A stretch of DNA of 64,000 bases from NCBI RefSeq assembly GCF_009847015.1, contig NZ_WVEM01000012.1, positions 62,001-126,000 of the forward strand. The letters run 5' to 3'. The notes below the pieces were generated by a model, which was not told the DNA's origin, did not search any database, and was given only the letters and a program-made list of their open reading frames with translations. The first letter of the stretch is position 1; every line of letters starts with the position of its first letter. This DNA comes from Sunxiuqinia indica (GTDB lineage: Bacteria > Bacteroidota > Bacteroidia > Bacteroidales > Prolixibacteraceae). The position numbers and the translations under genes are program-made. Positions 52,930 to 62,235 of the stretch are shown here, in pieces.

Positions 52930-53089
52930 ATAATAACTTTTTATACAAATATACCGGAATAATTCAAGTTAGAAAGTTTAAATATCAAACACAACTCAAG
53001 TGCTAAAAATATGAAAGCCCGACAATCAATTTGGTGTTTCACCTGGCTATCCATATCAAATAACAATAAGATTATTCATATTTTTTTGA

Positions 53090-53097
53090 TAAATTTG
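53090..53097 (+). promoter_or_regulatory. -7 promoter box for the LytTR gene pair
   Basis: TAAATTTG is an exact TAnnTTTG match, 19 bases before the ATG at 53117. No TTTG lies at the expected -33 position. Confidence 0.45.
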
Positions 53098-53116
53098 TTT
53101 TACCTAAATAAGTAAT

Positions 53117-53875
53117 ATGAGAGACAAAAAGCTTACTGCCCTAATTGTTGATGACGAAAAAGAAGATCGGGATATATTAATATACATGCTTAAAGAGCAC
53201 AAAAATATTACGATTATTGATCAGGCCGAAAGTACGGAGTCGGCACTTTTCAAATTCTTAGAACTCAAACCCGATATTGTTTTTCTAGATTTAGTAATGC
53301 CCGGAAAAAACGGCATGGAGCTTATTTCTCTCTTGAAGAAACAAAAGCTAGAGACAGACATTGTAATTGTTAGCGCCTACCGTGATATGGCTATAGAAGC
53401 AATAAAAAATGAAGTTTACGACTTTCTACTGAAACCGATCGGACCGCGAAAACTCCATAAGGTAATTGCGAATATTGAAAGAAGAAGAAACAAGGCAAAT
53501 AACACACATTTAGACAACTTGCTTGACAATTTCAAACATGAAACAAAACTTAGGCTTTCTTCAACCAACAGTCATATATTGGTTGATCCAAATGATATTT
53601 TATACTGCGAAGCCGAAGGGACGTACACGCGTATTTATGTTGAAAACGGGAACGTTGAACTAGCCAACACATACCTTGGCAAGATTGAAGATTTTCTCAT
53701 TAAAAACAACAATTTCTTCAGAATTAGTAGAAGTCACCTGATAAATCTTGATAAACTATGGCGGGCAAACAAAGCTGATAATTCCTGCATTTTAATCGCC
53801 AATAATGAGGAATTAAAATTGTACGGCTCGAAAAAACAGATTAGAGAACTTTGTAAAATCGATAACCCTAAATAA
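53117..53875 (+). CDS. LytTR-family response regulator (first of a tandem pair)
   Basis: The 252-residue protein has a receiver domain: acidic pocket IVDDEKED (residues 10-17), phospho-acceptor Asp58 in DIVFLDLVMPGKNGMEL, Ser/Ala switch in VIVSAYRDM and Lys in FLLKPIGP. A LytTR DNA-binding domain follows (about 150-248: LRLSSTNSHILVDPNDILYCEAEGTYTRIYVEN to KKQIRELCKI). It would bind direct repeats upstream of targets when phosphorylated. Its last base is the first of the next gene's ATG. No histidine kinase is adjacent, so its partner is elsewhere. Confidence 0.92.
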   Translation: MRDKKLTALIVDDEKEDRDILIYMLKEHKNITIIDQAESTESALFKFLELKPDIVFLDLVMPGKNGMELISLLKKQKLETDIVIVSAYRDMAIEAIKNEVYDFLLKPIGPRKLHKVIANIERRRNKANNTHLDNLLDNFKHETKLRLSSTNSHILVDPNDILYCEAEGTYTRIYVENGNVELANTYLGKIEDFLIKNNNFFRISRSHLINLDKLWRANKADNSCILIANNEELKLYGSKKQIRELCKIDNPK

Positions 53876-54642
53876 TGGTTGTAAACAAGACGATAACGGC
53901 GATGATTATTGACGACGATGAAGAAGCAATCGCTCTTCTCGAAATTTACCTGAAAGCCTTTCAGGAGATTGAAATCGTTGACAAAACCACTAACCCCAAG
54001 CAAGGGATTAAACAGCTAATCAGAAAGATGCCGGACATTGTCTTTTTGGATATTGACATGCCGGACATTAACGGGCTGGAAGTTGCAGAGGTTATCAAGG
54101 ACAATCAATTGAGTACCGAAATTGTATTTACAACAGCGCACAGCAAATATGCCTTTAAATCGTTAAACTTAGAACCACTGGATTACCTTGTAAAGCCCTT
54201 TGGTCCCGAAGAATTAATCTCTGTTGTTAATCGCTACAAAACAAGGATAAAACGGAAAGAATTAGAGCGCAGCATGGACATCTTCATCCAAAATAACCGT
54301 CCTGTAAAAAAGGTAAAACTCACGACAAAATTCGGTGTCGTTTTTATTAATCCACAAGAGGTAATGCTGCTTCAGGCTAAAGTAAATTACAGCATTGCCC
54401 ATTTGTCCAGCGGCAGTATTGAACTAATTACTCAGCCGATGCAAAAGATCATCGACTTAATGGATTTTTCCAACCTGGTAAAAGCAAACCGCTCATCTTA
54501 TATCAATATTCAATATTTGCGCAAAGTTGACCGCCGAAAAAAAATGTGCTTGTTAACTCACAAAGACATTGTTATTGAGGAACCAATCAACCGCTCAAGT
54601 ATTTCTTTCTTCGAGAAGTTGAATTGTTTCCCCATCACCTGA
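53875..54642 (+). CDS. LytTR-family response regulator (second of a tandem pair)
   Basis: The 255-residue protein has the same layout: acidic pocket IIDDDEEA (residues 11-18), phospho-acceptor Asp59 in DIVFLDIDMPDINGLEV, switch Thr in FTTAHSKYAF, Lys in YLVKPFGP, then a LytTR domain (about 150-250: VKLTTKFGVVFINPQEVMLLQAKVNYSIAHLSSG to RSSISFFEKL). It is clearly paralogous to the preceding gene, but its LytTR core is divergent (MLLQAKVNYS against LYCEAEGTYT). Coupled translation suggests both are made together, possibly as a heterodimer. It converges with lon. Confidence 0.92.
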   Translation: MVVNKTITAMIIDDDEEAIALLEIYLKAFQEIEIVDKTTNPKQGIKQLIRKMPDIVFLDIDMPDINGLEVAEVIKDNQLSTEIVFTTAHSKYAFKSLNLEPLDYLVKPFGPEELISVVNRYKTRIKRKELERSMDIFIQNNRPVKKVKLTTKFGVVFINPQEVMLLQAKVNYSIAHLSSGSIELITQPMQKIIDLMDFSNLVKANRSSYINIQYLRKVDRRKKMCLLTHKDIVIEEPINRSSISFFEKLNCFPIT

Positions 54643-54652
54643 TCGAGTTAAC

Positions 54653-57133
54653 CTAGCTCTTCAGCAAGGCAAAATCAAGTACGTCACTGATGTTCTTTAC
54701 GAAATGAAACTTCAGCCCCTTCAAATAAACGTCTTTAATTTCCTCCAAATCTTTCTCATTATCAACAGATAAAAGAACCTCTTTAATACCGGCACGTTTT
54801 GCTGCCAAAATCTTTTCTTTGATTCCCCCAACCGGCAGCACTTTACCGCGTAATGTAATCTCGCCAGTCATCGCAATATTCTTCCGTACTTTTCTTTTCG
54901 TTAAAGCCGAGGCCAACGAAGTTACCATCGTAACGCCTGCCGAAGGACCATCTTTGGGGATCGCTCCCTCCGGAACATGCACATGGAAATTATTCTTGTC
55001 AAACATTTCCTGTTCCAGCCCCAGCTCCTCGCGATGCGATTTTAAATATTCCATTGCCAGCATGGCAGATTCTTTCATCACTTCTCCCAGATTACCAGTC
55101 AATGTCAAACCACCTTTCCCGGTGCTTAAACTAGACTCTACAAATAGAATTTCGCCACCATGGGCAGTCCATGCCAAACCAGTAACAACGCCGGGTATCT
55201 CATTACCCTGGTAGTTTTCGCGCGTATACTGAACCACACCGAGATATTCCCGAATATCTTCTTTGGTTAATTTCTTATTATAAGGTTCTTCGAAAGCAAT
55301 TTTTTTAGCTATTCGACGGATAATCTTGGCAAGCTTTTTATTCAATTCACGCACACCGGATTCGCGCGTATAATTTTCAACAACGTGTTCAAGAATATCC
55401 TTTGTAAACGAAACCTGGTTTTTCTTCACCCCATGATCCTTTAATTGCTTAGGGAGCAAATGGCGCTTGGCGATTTCAATCTTCTCCTCAACAATATATC
55501 CGTTTACATCGATCAACTCCAGGCGGTCACGCAAGGGGGCTGCAATGGTGTTCAGCGTATTGGCTGTCGCCACAAACATCACATTAGACAAGTCATAATC
55601 GACTTCCACATAATTGTCATGAAACTCTGAATTTTGCTCAGGATCCAACACCTCAAGCAACGCCGAGGCCGGATCGCCATGAAAATCCTGCGATACCTTG
55701 TCAATCTCGTCAAGAATAAAAACCGGGTTGGAGGTTTTTGCTTTTTTAATATTTTGCAAAATACGTCCCGGCATTGCTCCAATGTAGGTTTTTCGATGAC
55801 CACGAATCTCGGCTTCATCGCGCAGTCCTCCCAAGCTCATACGAATATACTTTCGGTTAAGAGCTCTTCCGATTGATTTTCCAAGCGAAGTTTTACCGAC
55901 TCCCGGAGGACCGTATAAACACAAAATTGGGGCTTTCATATCCTTTTTCAACTTCAATACAGCCAGGTGCTCCAAAATGCGTTCTTTCACTTTTTCCAAT
56001 CCGTAATGATCTTCATCCAATACCTTTTGTGCATGCTTCAGGTCGAAATTATCTTCAGTATACTCATTCCAAGGAAGCTCAAGCAATGTCTGACAATACG
56101 AGAATTGGACTGAATACTCACCAGCCGCTGGATTTAATCGATGCAGTTTGGTTACTTCTTTATCGAAAAAAGCAGCAACTTCTTCGCTCCACTTCTTATC
56201 CTTGGCAGCTTCTTTCATGTCAGCAATTTCCTGCTCTATCGGGTTGCCCCCCAGCTCATCCTGAATGGTTTTCATTTGCTGGTTAAGCAGATATTCACGC
56301 TGCTGCTGATCTAGGTCCGTTTTTACTTTGGTTTGAATATCACGCTTCAACTCCAACATTTGAACTTCTTTGACCAAGTATGAAATGGCTTGTATTCCAC
56401 GCTCACGAACATCGGCAATCTCGAGCAGTTTCTGTTTTTCCTCAACCTCAAGATCAGTGTTAGAACAAATAAAGTTGATCAGGAAGGTAGAATTTTCGAT
56501 ATTCTTAACCGCGAAGGTTGCTTCGGGAGGAACGTTGCTCGAATATTGAGCGACCTTAATTGACAAATCTTTAAGAGAGCCAACGACAGCACTGAATTCA
56601 GTATTATTCTCTGCAGGTAAGATTTCGTCGAGTAAAGTAACCTGTGCTCTAAAATAAGGGAACTCTTCCAGGTAGTTGCCCACTTCAAACCTCCGTTTAC
56701 CTTGAATAATAACAGAAGTTGAACCGTCAGGCATCTCAAGAACTTTCAGGATTTGAGCGACTGTGCCGACCTGGTACAAATCTTTTTGCTCCGGATCATC
56801 AATGCTGCCATCCTGTTGAGTCACCGTTCCCAATAATTTATCCCCACGAAAAACATCCTGAATGAGTTTCAGTGATTTTTGTCTTCCAACTGTAATCGGA
56901 ATCACAACACCGGGAAATAATACTGTATTTCGAAGTGGCAAAATTGGCAGTACTTCTGGCGCCTGAAAATTTTTCAGTTCTTCTTCATTCCCATCGGCAA
57001 TGATTGGAATAATTTCAGAATCGTCGTCTCCCATACCTGTGAATATCATATTTTTTAATGAATGACCTCTATTTTCTCCCATTATATTTTCTCTTTCTCT
57101 ATCAGTGTGACAATCTGGCGTAAAATTAGCCAT
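54653..57133 (-). CDS. lon: ATP-dependent protease Lon
   Basis: The 826-residue protein has the LonA order: N-terminal substrate domain (about residues 60-260, [21 protein letters not shown]), coiled-coil, AAA module with Walker A GPPGVGKT (about 409) and Walker [11 protein letters not shown], and the protease domain with catalytic Ser in [11 protein letters not shown] (about 730) and Lys in LPVGGIKEK (about 773). It degrades damaged and regulatory proteins. Starts at 57133 ([10 protein letters not shown]) and 57082 ([11 protein letters not shown]) are both possible; the 17 residues between are not conserved in the family as I know it. It is monocistronic or shares a transcript with the gene upstream. 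Confidence 0.96.
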   Translation of the reverse strand: MANFTPDCHTDRERENIMGENRGHSLKNMIFTGMGDDDSEIIPIIADGNEEELKNFQAPEVLPILPLRNTVLFPGVVIPITVGRQKSLKLIQDVFRGDKLLGTVTQQDGSIDDPEQKDLYQVGTVAQILKVLEMPDGSTSVIIQGKRRFEVGNYLEEFPYFRAQVTLLDEILPAENNTEFSAVVGSLKDLSIKVAQYSSNVPPEATFAVKNIENSTFLINFICSNTDLEVEEKQKLLEIADVRERGIQAISYLVKEVQMLELKRDIQTKVKTDLDQQQREYLLNQQMKTIQDELGGNPIEQEIADMKEAAKDKKWSEEVAAFFDKEVTKLHRLNPAAGEYSVQFSYCQTLLELPWNEYTEDNFDLKHAQKVLDEDHYGLEKVKERILEHLAVLKLKKDMKAPILCLYGPPGVGKTSLGKSIGRALNRKYIRMSLGGLRDEAEIRGHRKTYIGAMPGRILQNIKKAKTSNPVFILDEIDKVSQDFHGDPASALLEVLDPEQNSEFHDNYVEVDYDLSNVMFVATANTLNTIAAPLRDRLELIDVNGYIVEEKIEIAKRHLLPKQLKDHGVKKNQVSFTKDILEHVVENYTRESGVRELNKKLAKIIRRIAKKIAFEEPYNKKLTKEDIREYLGVVQYTRENYQGNEIPGVVTGLAWTAHGGEILFVESSLSTGKGGLTLTGNLGEVMKESAMLAMEYLKSHREELGLEQEMFDKNNFHVHVPEGAIPKDGPSAGVTMVTSLASALTKRKVRKNIAMTGEITLRGKVLPVGGIKEKILAAKRAGIKEVLLSVDNEKDLEEIKDVYLKGLKFHFVKNISDVLDFALLKS

Positions 57134-57188
57134 ATTAATTCAGGGCTATTATTAGTCAATAGCCATGCCAAAAGAATTTGATACAAGT

Positions 57189-58373
57189 TTAAAAACTGCG
57201 AAAAACCGAAGTCCGATCAAAAACGGCAGTTAGTATTTGTTTATCAATTTCGGTCAACTCCCGATTGCGACGTGTCATCACTTTTTCAGCGACACTAAAA
57301 ACACTTTTCAGTTGATGAAGTTTAAAACCTCCCGGCCCTCCATCGGCAAACGAAGGAACAAACTGTCGTGGAAACCCGGTTCCATGAATATTGCAGCCCA
57401 CACCAACAACCGTTCCTGTATTGAACATGGAATTAATGCCTGCTTTGGAATGATCACCCATGATCAATCCGCCAAACTGCAATCCGGTCTTATAAAACCG
57501 GCCAGTGGTATAATTCCACATTTTAACCGGCTCGTAGTTATTTTTCAGGTTCGAAACATTGGTTCCGGCACCTAAATTACACCACTCGCCCAAAACCGAG
57601 TTACCTAAAAAACCATCATGTCCTTTATTGGAATATCCAATCAGAATTGATTGACTGATTTCGCCACCAACTTTCGAAAATGGTCCAATGGTTGTTGCTC
57701 CGTATATTTTGCTTCCCATGTTCACCACCGCATGATCGCCCAACACAAAAGGCCCGCGAATAAACGATCCTTCCATTATTTCGGCATCTCTCCCAATGTA
57801 AACGGGCCCGGCTGTCGCATTAATCGTAGCAAACTCGAGTCTCGCCCCCTGCTCCACAAAGATATTCTCCGGATGAATTAACTGATTTGTATGACTAATT
57901 GGCTCTGATTCACGATCGGCTGTCAACAAGTCAAAATCCAACTGAATTTGCCGGGAGTTAAATTCTGTCAAATCCCATGGATATTGAACCAGATCCAACT
58001 CTCCTGCAAAATCCATCCAGTGAATTTCAGCAGTACTTTCAAAAAAAGAATCGGATGCGGTATCATCAACAAGAGCAACAATTGGCTGGCCATTCCACAC
58101 AATTCCTTGCCCCAACTGAAGCTTTTCCACCTGAGCAGTCAACTCGTCTGTTGGACAAACATGAGCATTGATCAGTAAATTTTCAGATGCGGTTACTTTG
58201 GGATATTTAGCTTGTAAATAGCTTTCGGTTTGCCATGAAAAGTCTCCTTTCAGACGCTTTTCCCACTTTTCCGTTATCGTTAAAATTCCGGTTCGCAGCT
58301 CAGAGACGGGACGAGTAAAACAAAGTGGCAACAGGTTTTCCCGCCCCGGGAAATCCAATAAAATTGCATTCAT
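57189..58373 (-). CDS. GlmU-like sugar-phosphate nucleotidyltransferase/acyltransferase family protein
   Basis: The 394-residue protein has an N-terminal nucleotidyltransferase-like half with the PVSELRTGILTITEKWEKRL block (residues 21-41). Its C-terminal half is a left-handed beta-helix: VYIGRDAEIMEGSFIRGPFVLGDHAVVNMGSKIYGATTIGPFSKVGGEISQSILIGYSNKGHDGFLGNSVLGEWCNLGAGTNVSNLKNNY (about 205-290). In Bacteroidota it sits next to rpmE2 and is known as GlmU-family protein. The canonical LAxGxGTRM nucleotide loop is missing (residues 1-20 read NAILLDFPGRENLLPLC), so catalytic activity is uncertain. It probably acts in UDP-GlcNAc-type envelope precursor metabolism. Confidence 0.8.
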   Translation of the reverse strand: MNAILLDFPGRENLLPLCFTRPVSELRTGILTITEKWEKRLKGDFSWQTESYLQAKYPKVTASENLLINAHVCPTDELTAQVEKLQLGQGIVWNGQPIVALVDDTASDSFFESTAEIHWMDFAGELDLVQYPWDLTEFNSRQIQLDFDLLTADRESEPISHTNQLIHPENIFVEQGARLEFATINATAGPVYIGRDAEIMEGSFIRGPFVLGDHAVVNMGSKIYGATTIGPFSKVGGEISQSILIGYSNKGHDGFLGNSVLGEWCNLGAGTNVSNLKNNYEPVKMWNYTTGRFYKTGLQFGGLIMGDHSKAGINSMFNTGTVVGVGCNIHGTGFPRQFVPSFADGGPGGFKLHQLKSVFSVAEKVMTRRNRELTEIDKQILTAVFDRTSVFRSF

Positions 58374-58396
58374 GACGATTTTTTTTCAAAAGTAGA

Positions 58397-58425
58397 CAAA
58401 AAAAAAGCTCCGCAAAAGCGGAGCT
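58397..58425 (-). terminator. Intrinsic terminator of rpmE2
   Basis: On the minus strand, AGCTCCGC (58418-58425) and GCGGAGCT (58406-58413) form a perfect 8-base stem over a TTTT loop, followed by nine T residues (58397-58405). It sits about 20 bases after the L31 stop and immediately before the GlmU-like gene, so it should separate the two transcripts. Confidence 0.88.
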
Positions 58426-58448
58426 CATATATCGTATTTAAACGTAGA

Positions 58449-58712
58449 TTACTTTTTCTTGCTATCCATGTGTTTCTTATAACGGTTCATGAATTTGTCA
58501 ACGCGTCCAGCAGTATCAACCAATTTCATTTTTCCGGTATAGAATGGATGCGAACTACTTGAGATCTCCACTTTCATCAATGGATACTCAACTCCGTCAA
58601 CCACTTCAGTTTCTTTTGTGTTAACGGTTGATTTAGTCAAATAAACCTGGCCATTTGACATATCTTTAAACGCTACTACGCGATAATTTTCCGGATGTAT
58701 TTCTTTTTTCAT
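58449..58712 (-). CDS. rpmE2: 50S ribosomal protein L31 type B
   Basis: The 87-residue protein has the type B sequence: [30 protein letters not shown], then [41 protein letters not shown]. It has no cysteines, so it is the zinc-independent (C-minus) form. This is the usual L31 in Bacteroidota, so no zinc-stress inference should be drawn. It has its own terminator and about 80 bases upstream in which the promoter must lie. Confidence 0.96.
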   Translation of the reverse strand: MKKEIHPENYRVVAFKDMSNGQVYLTKSTVNTKETEVVDGVEYPLMKVEISSSSHPFYTGKMKLVDTAGRVDKFMNRYKKHMDSKKK

Positions 58713-58793
58713 TGCTGATTCTTTTTCAACTTTATTTCAATCGGTGTGCAAAGATACTTACCTATTTCAAATTTCCAAAAAGTTTTTCTTCTT

Positions 58794-59969
58794 TTATTCA
58801 TCTTTTTCAGCTCCAATTATTGGAGCCCGCTCAAATGGCTTATTCCGATCAAACAGATAGCGCATGGTATGATGCGTTTTTACATGTTTCCCGCCTACTG
58901 ATTCGTACAACGAAATGATTTTAGGGTTAAAATCGCCGGCCCAGGAAAGCTCAACTTCAGTATACTGTGGCTTTTTCTTCATCAACTTATCCTGATGCCA
59001 AAAAATAGCAGACTCAATACCGGACTTTTGAAACTTTGGAACAACACCCATAATTAAGATACGTGTACGTGTAATTGCCTTTTTCTTTTTATAATAAAGA
59101 AATTTCAGCATGTTGATGAAGTTCAGCTTTCCGTTCAGCTTTTGCAATATCTGGTTGATATCAGGCACCATTACAAATAATGCGATGGGTTCATCTTCAT
59201 GATATGCAAACCAAATCATTTCCGGATCCAGCACAGCCTTCGAATCCTTAATGAAATCCCGCAAATCCTGCGGATCCAGAGGATTAAAATGCTCGTGAAA
59301 CCGCCAGGCTTCATCATAGATATAACTGAAATCTTTGATAAACTTCTCCGTATTGTTATAATCGAAATGCTTAAAACTATATCCCGGCTTTTGAGCTACC
59401 CAACCCGCAATTTTCCAGAAACGTTCCGGAAACGGCACTGAATAGTCCAGGTGATAGCTAAATTGCTCAAAATAAACTTTAAAACCATAGTTATCAAATA
59501 GCTTTTGGTAGTACTTCGGATTGTAAGGCATGCCATAACCTTGTGGCATAAATCCATCTACTAACAAGCCCCAGTTCATGTAGTTCTCGCCAAAGTTAAC
59601 CGGTCCATCCATGGCTTCCATTCCACGCTCTTTCAACCAGTCGCGAGCCGTGTCAAATAACAAATTGGCCACCTCCTGATCATCAATACACTCAAAAAAA
59701 CCACAACTACCGGTGGGTTGCTCAAACGTTTTTGCCTTATCGTAATTGATAAACGCAGCGATACGTCCAACAGGATCACCCGATTGATCAACAATCACCC
59801 ACCGTTCAGCTTCTCCATGCTTAAATGACGGATTCTTAGCAGGATCAAAGGTATTTTCAACCATTCCCTGAATTGGCGCTGCCCAGTTTTTATCACCCTT
59901 ATAAATCAGGTGTGGCAACTTATGAAAGAGCTTTATTGTGTCTGAATTATTGACTTTTTGTAACTGCAT
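58794..59969 (-). CDS. GNAT-like N-acyltransferase family protein, copy 1 of a tandem pair
   Basis: The 391-residue protein begins MQLQKVNNSDTIKLFHKLPHLIYKGDKNWAAPIQGMVENTFD. A GNAT-like fold is suggested by GRIAAFINYDKAKTFEQPTGSCGFFECIDDQEVANLLFDTARDWL and the C-terminal ILIMGVVPKFQKSGIESAIFWHQDKLM, where VPKFQKSGIESAI resembles the acyl-CoA pyrophosphate loop. MDGPVNFGENYMNWGLLVDGFMPQGYGMPYNPKYY is a strongly conserved block shared with the next gene. No substrate can be named. There is no signal peptide. It is closely paralogous to 60035-61201, which lies 65 bases upstream in the transcript. Confidence 0.8.
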   Translation of the reverse strand: MQLQKVNNSDTIKLFHKLPHLIYKGDKNWAAPIQGMVENTFDPAKNPSFKHGEAERWVIVDQSGDPVGRIAAFINYDKAKTFEQPTGSCGFFECIDDQEVANLLFDTARDWLKERGMEAMDGPVNFGENYMNWGLLVDGFMPQGYGMPYNPKYYQKLFDNYGFKVYFEQFSYHLDYSVPFPERFWKIAGWVAQKPGYSFKHFDYNNTEKFIKDFSYIYDEAWRFHEHFNPLDPQDLRDFIKDSKAVLDPEMIWFAYHEDEPIALFVMVPDINQILQKLNGKLNFINMLKFLYYKKKKAITRTRILIMGVVPKFQKSGIESAIFWHQDKLMKKKPQYTEVELSWAGDFNPKIISLYESVGGKHVKTHHTMRYLFDRNKPFERAPIIGAEKDE

Positions 59970-60034
59970 GTGCTTGGTTAATTGTTTTAGTTGACAAGAT
60001 ACAATTATTTCTATTTGTAAAAGATGATTTTTGC

Positions 60035-61201
60035 TTAATCCTCAATGATTGCCGAGCGCTTGAATTCTTTTTCCCGGTCAAATAAATACCGCAGGGTTAA
60101 ATGTGTTATGGCCTTTTTCCCTCCTACCGCTTCAAAAATTGAGATCATTTTCGGATTGAAATCGCCCACCCAACTGAGCTCCATTTCATTGTACCAATCT
60201 TTTCGCAGAAGCACTTGCCTTAACTGGTAAAAAATAGCCGACTCGATACCCGATTTTTGAAACTTCGGAATAACTCCCATTACAATTACCCGACAACGGT
60301 TAATTACCTTTTTCCTTTTCAAATAATACAATCGGAGCAACTTAAATAAGTTCATTTTTCCACTTGGGAAGTATTTTATCAATTGGTTCGCATCAGGAAT
60401 CATCATGAAAAATCCGATTGGCACACCTTCTTTGTATACAAACCAAATGAATTCTTCCTCCAGTATTAACTTCGATTGGTTAATCATGTCACGTAAATCC
60501 TGCGGATCAATTGGCTTATAATTATCATGCTTACTCCAGGCCTGATCGTATATATTGATGAAATCGCGAATGTATGTTTCCTGATTTTTAAACGTGAAAT
60601 TCTCAAAAGTGTAACCCGGTTTTTTAGCCATCCATGCCGCAATTTTCCAAAAGCGTTCAGGCAAATCAGGGCTTGTAATATTTAAGTGATAACTGAATTG
60701 CCGGTAGTATGTTTCAAATCCATAATTACTCCATAGCTTCTGGTAATAATCCGGGTTATAATTCATCCCAAAGGTCTGCGGTATAAATCCCTCAACAAGC
60801 AACCCCCAGTGAAAAAAGTTTTCCCCGATATTAATTGGTCCATCCATGGCTTCCATTCCTTCAGCAGTCAGCCACTCTTTTGAGACATTGAACAAAGCAT
60901 CAGCCACCTCCTGTTCATCAACGCATTCAAAAAAACCAACTCCTCCGGTTGGCTGATCAAATTGATGGGCATAGTTAGACGAGTGAAATGCAGCAATCCG
61001 GCCTACCGGTTTGCCTGCTTTGTATGCAACCCAACGACATGCTTTCCCTTTTTTCAGGGTATTATTTTTCTCAGGATTGAAAATATCCTCAATCATCATC
61101 CGAAGAGGAGCAACCCAATTTTTATCGTGTTTATATATTGAATAAGGAAGCTGATGAAATGCATGAATCAGCTTTTTGTCCGTCACCTCTATTAGCTGCA
61201 T
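60035..61201 (-). CDS. GNAT-like N-acyltransferase family protein, copy 2 of a tandem pair
   Basis: The 388-residue protein aligns end to end with the downstream copy: MQLIEVTDKKLIHAFHQLPYSIYKHDKNWVAPLRMMIEDIFN, AMDGPINIGENFFHWGLLVEGFIPQTFGMNYNPDYYQKLWSNYG, GFENFTFKN-type middle, and VIVMGVIPKFQKSGIESAIFYQLRQVLL. By eye more than half of the residues match. The shared VxPKFQKSGIESAIF loop supports a GNAT-type fold. It is the first of the pair in transcription order. Gene duplication followed by divergence is the simplest explanation; substrates are unknown. Confidence 0.8.
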   Translation of the reverse strand: MQLIEVTDKKLIHAFHQLPYSIYKHDKNWVAPLRMMIEDIFNPEKNNTLKKGKACRWVAYKAGKPVGRIAAFHSSNYAHQFDQPTGGVGFFECVDEQEVADALFNVSKEWLTAEGMEAMDGPINIGENFFHWGLLVEGFIPQTFGMNYNPDYYQKLWSNYGFETYYRQFSYHLNITSPDLPERFWKIAAWMAKKPGYTFENFTFKNQETYIRDFINIYDQAWSKHDNYKPIDPQDLRDMINQSKLILEEEFIWFVYKEGVPIGFFMMIPDANQLIKYFPSGKMNLFKLLRLYYLKRKKVINRCRVIVMGVIPKFQKSGIESAIFYQLRQVLLRKDWYNEMELSWVGDFNPKMISIFEAVGGKKAITHLTLRYLFDREKEFKRSAIIED

Positions 61202-61248
61202 TTACTTTATCTTGTTTTGAAAGCACCGAAATTAATACTTATCGCCAG

Positions 61249-61276
61249 AAAACAAAAACAGGAACCGAAGCTCCTG
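61249..61276 (-). terminator. UUCG-loop terminator after the Bax-inhibitor-1 gene
   Basis: Minus-strand reading gives CAGGAGC, loop TTCG, GTTCCTG (61259-61276; one G-T pair), then TTTTTGTTTT (61249-61258). A stem closed by C(UUCG)G plus a U-tract is a textbook intrinsic terminator. It lies between the Bax-inhibitor-1 gene and the GNAT pair. Confidence 0.88.
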
Positions 61277-61361
61277 TTGTCTTTTTTATGCTTATCTAAA
61301 TGAATTTGATTCAATTAGCATCGCTATTTTTATAATCTTTATAAACTAATTCCCGCTAAAA

Positions 61362-62135
61362 CTAGTCACGGCTGGCCAGTTTCGATAGCAGCCTCAATAT
61401 TTCGAGGTACAACCAAACCAAAGTAACCATTAATCCGAAAGCTCCATACCACTCCATTATTTTTGGCGCCCGGGCTGCAGCACCCCTTTGGATAAAGTCG
61501 AAATCCAAAATCAAATTTAAAGCGGCAACAGCAACAACCACTAAGCTAAACCCAATGCTAAACAGACTATTGCCATGCAAAAAACCGAAACTGGCTCCAA
61601 ACATGCCCGCGATAAAACTGATGAAATAAATCAGTGCAATTCCTCCGGTAGCAGCCATTATAGCCATTCGGAACTTTCCGGTTGCCCGAATTTTTCCTGA
61701 GCGAAACAGAAACAGCATAATAAAAAACACACCAAAAGTTAAAGCCACAGCACGCATAACCAATCCCGGGTATTGGGCTTCGAAGAAAGCAGAAATACCT
61801 CCAAGAAAAAGACCTTCGAAAACAGCATAAATTGGAGCTGTAATATTAGAATAACGTGGAGCAAATACCGTAATAATGGCAACAATAAAACCGCCGATTC
61901 CGCCGCCGATTAACCACGGAGCAACGACCGAAAATGCACCTTCAGGTGAGCCATAATCATAAACACCAAAAAACTTGCGCCAGGTAAACGCAGCGGCAAA
62001 AGCCAATATCAGAAACATCAGACCGGTTTTATTTACCGTTCCATCAATGGTCATAACATCAGTTTGAGCACCCGTTTGCACCTTGCTAAAAACTGAATTC
62101 CCAAAAACCGGATTTGATGATTTTGTCAAATTCAT
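61362..62135 (-). CDS. Bax inhibitor-1/YccA family membrane protein
   Basis: The 257-residue protein has seven spans. GLMFLILAFAAAFTWRKFFGVYD (residues 38-60), GGIGGFIVAIITVFAPRYSNITAPIYAVFEGLFLGGISAFFEAQYPGLVMRAVALTFGVFFIMLFLF, and LILDFDFIQRGAAARAPKIMEWYGAFGLMVTLVWLYLEILRLLSKL are the conserved YccA blocks; the Asp pair near LDFDFI is the proposed pH-sensing/calcium-leak centre. It is a putative inner-membrane channel or FtsH modulator. It begins about 100 bases downstream of the HEAT-repeat gene. Confidence 0.92.
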   Translation of the reverse strand: MNLTKSSNPVFGNSVFSKVQTGAQTDVMTIDGTVNKTGLMFLILAFAAAFTWRKFFGVYDYGSPEGAFSVVAPWLIGGGIGGFIVAIITVFAPRYSNITAPIYAVFEGLFLGGISAFFEAQYPGLVMRAVALTFGVFFIMLFLFRSGKIRATGKFRMAIMAATGGIALIYFISFIAGMFGASFGFLHGNSLFSIGFSLVVVAVAALNLILDFDFIQRGAAARAPKIMEWYGAFGLMVTLVWLYLEILRLLSKLASRD

Positions 62136-62235
62136 AATTCAAAAATTTAAAATGTTTGTGTCAATAACTATAAAAACCATACCATGATTTTCATACTGAC
62201 ATTTTGGACTCAAATGATACAACCAAGAAAAACTG

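Noticed and set aside
58449-58712. Cysteine-free L31 as evidence of zinc starvation control linked to the ZIP transporter
   Set aside because: Type B L31 without cysteines is the common form in this phylum, and no Zur-type site was seen.
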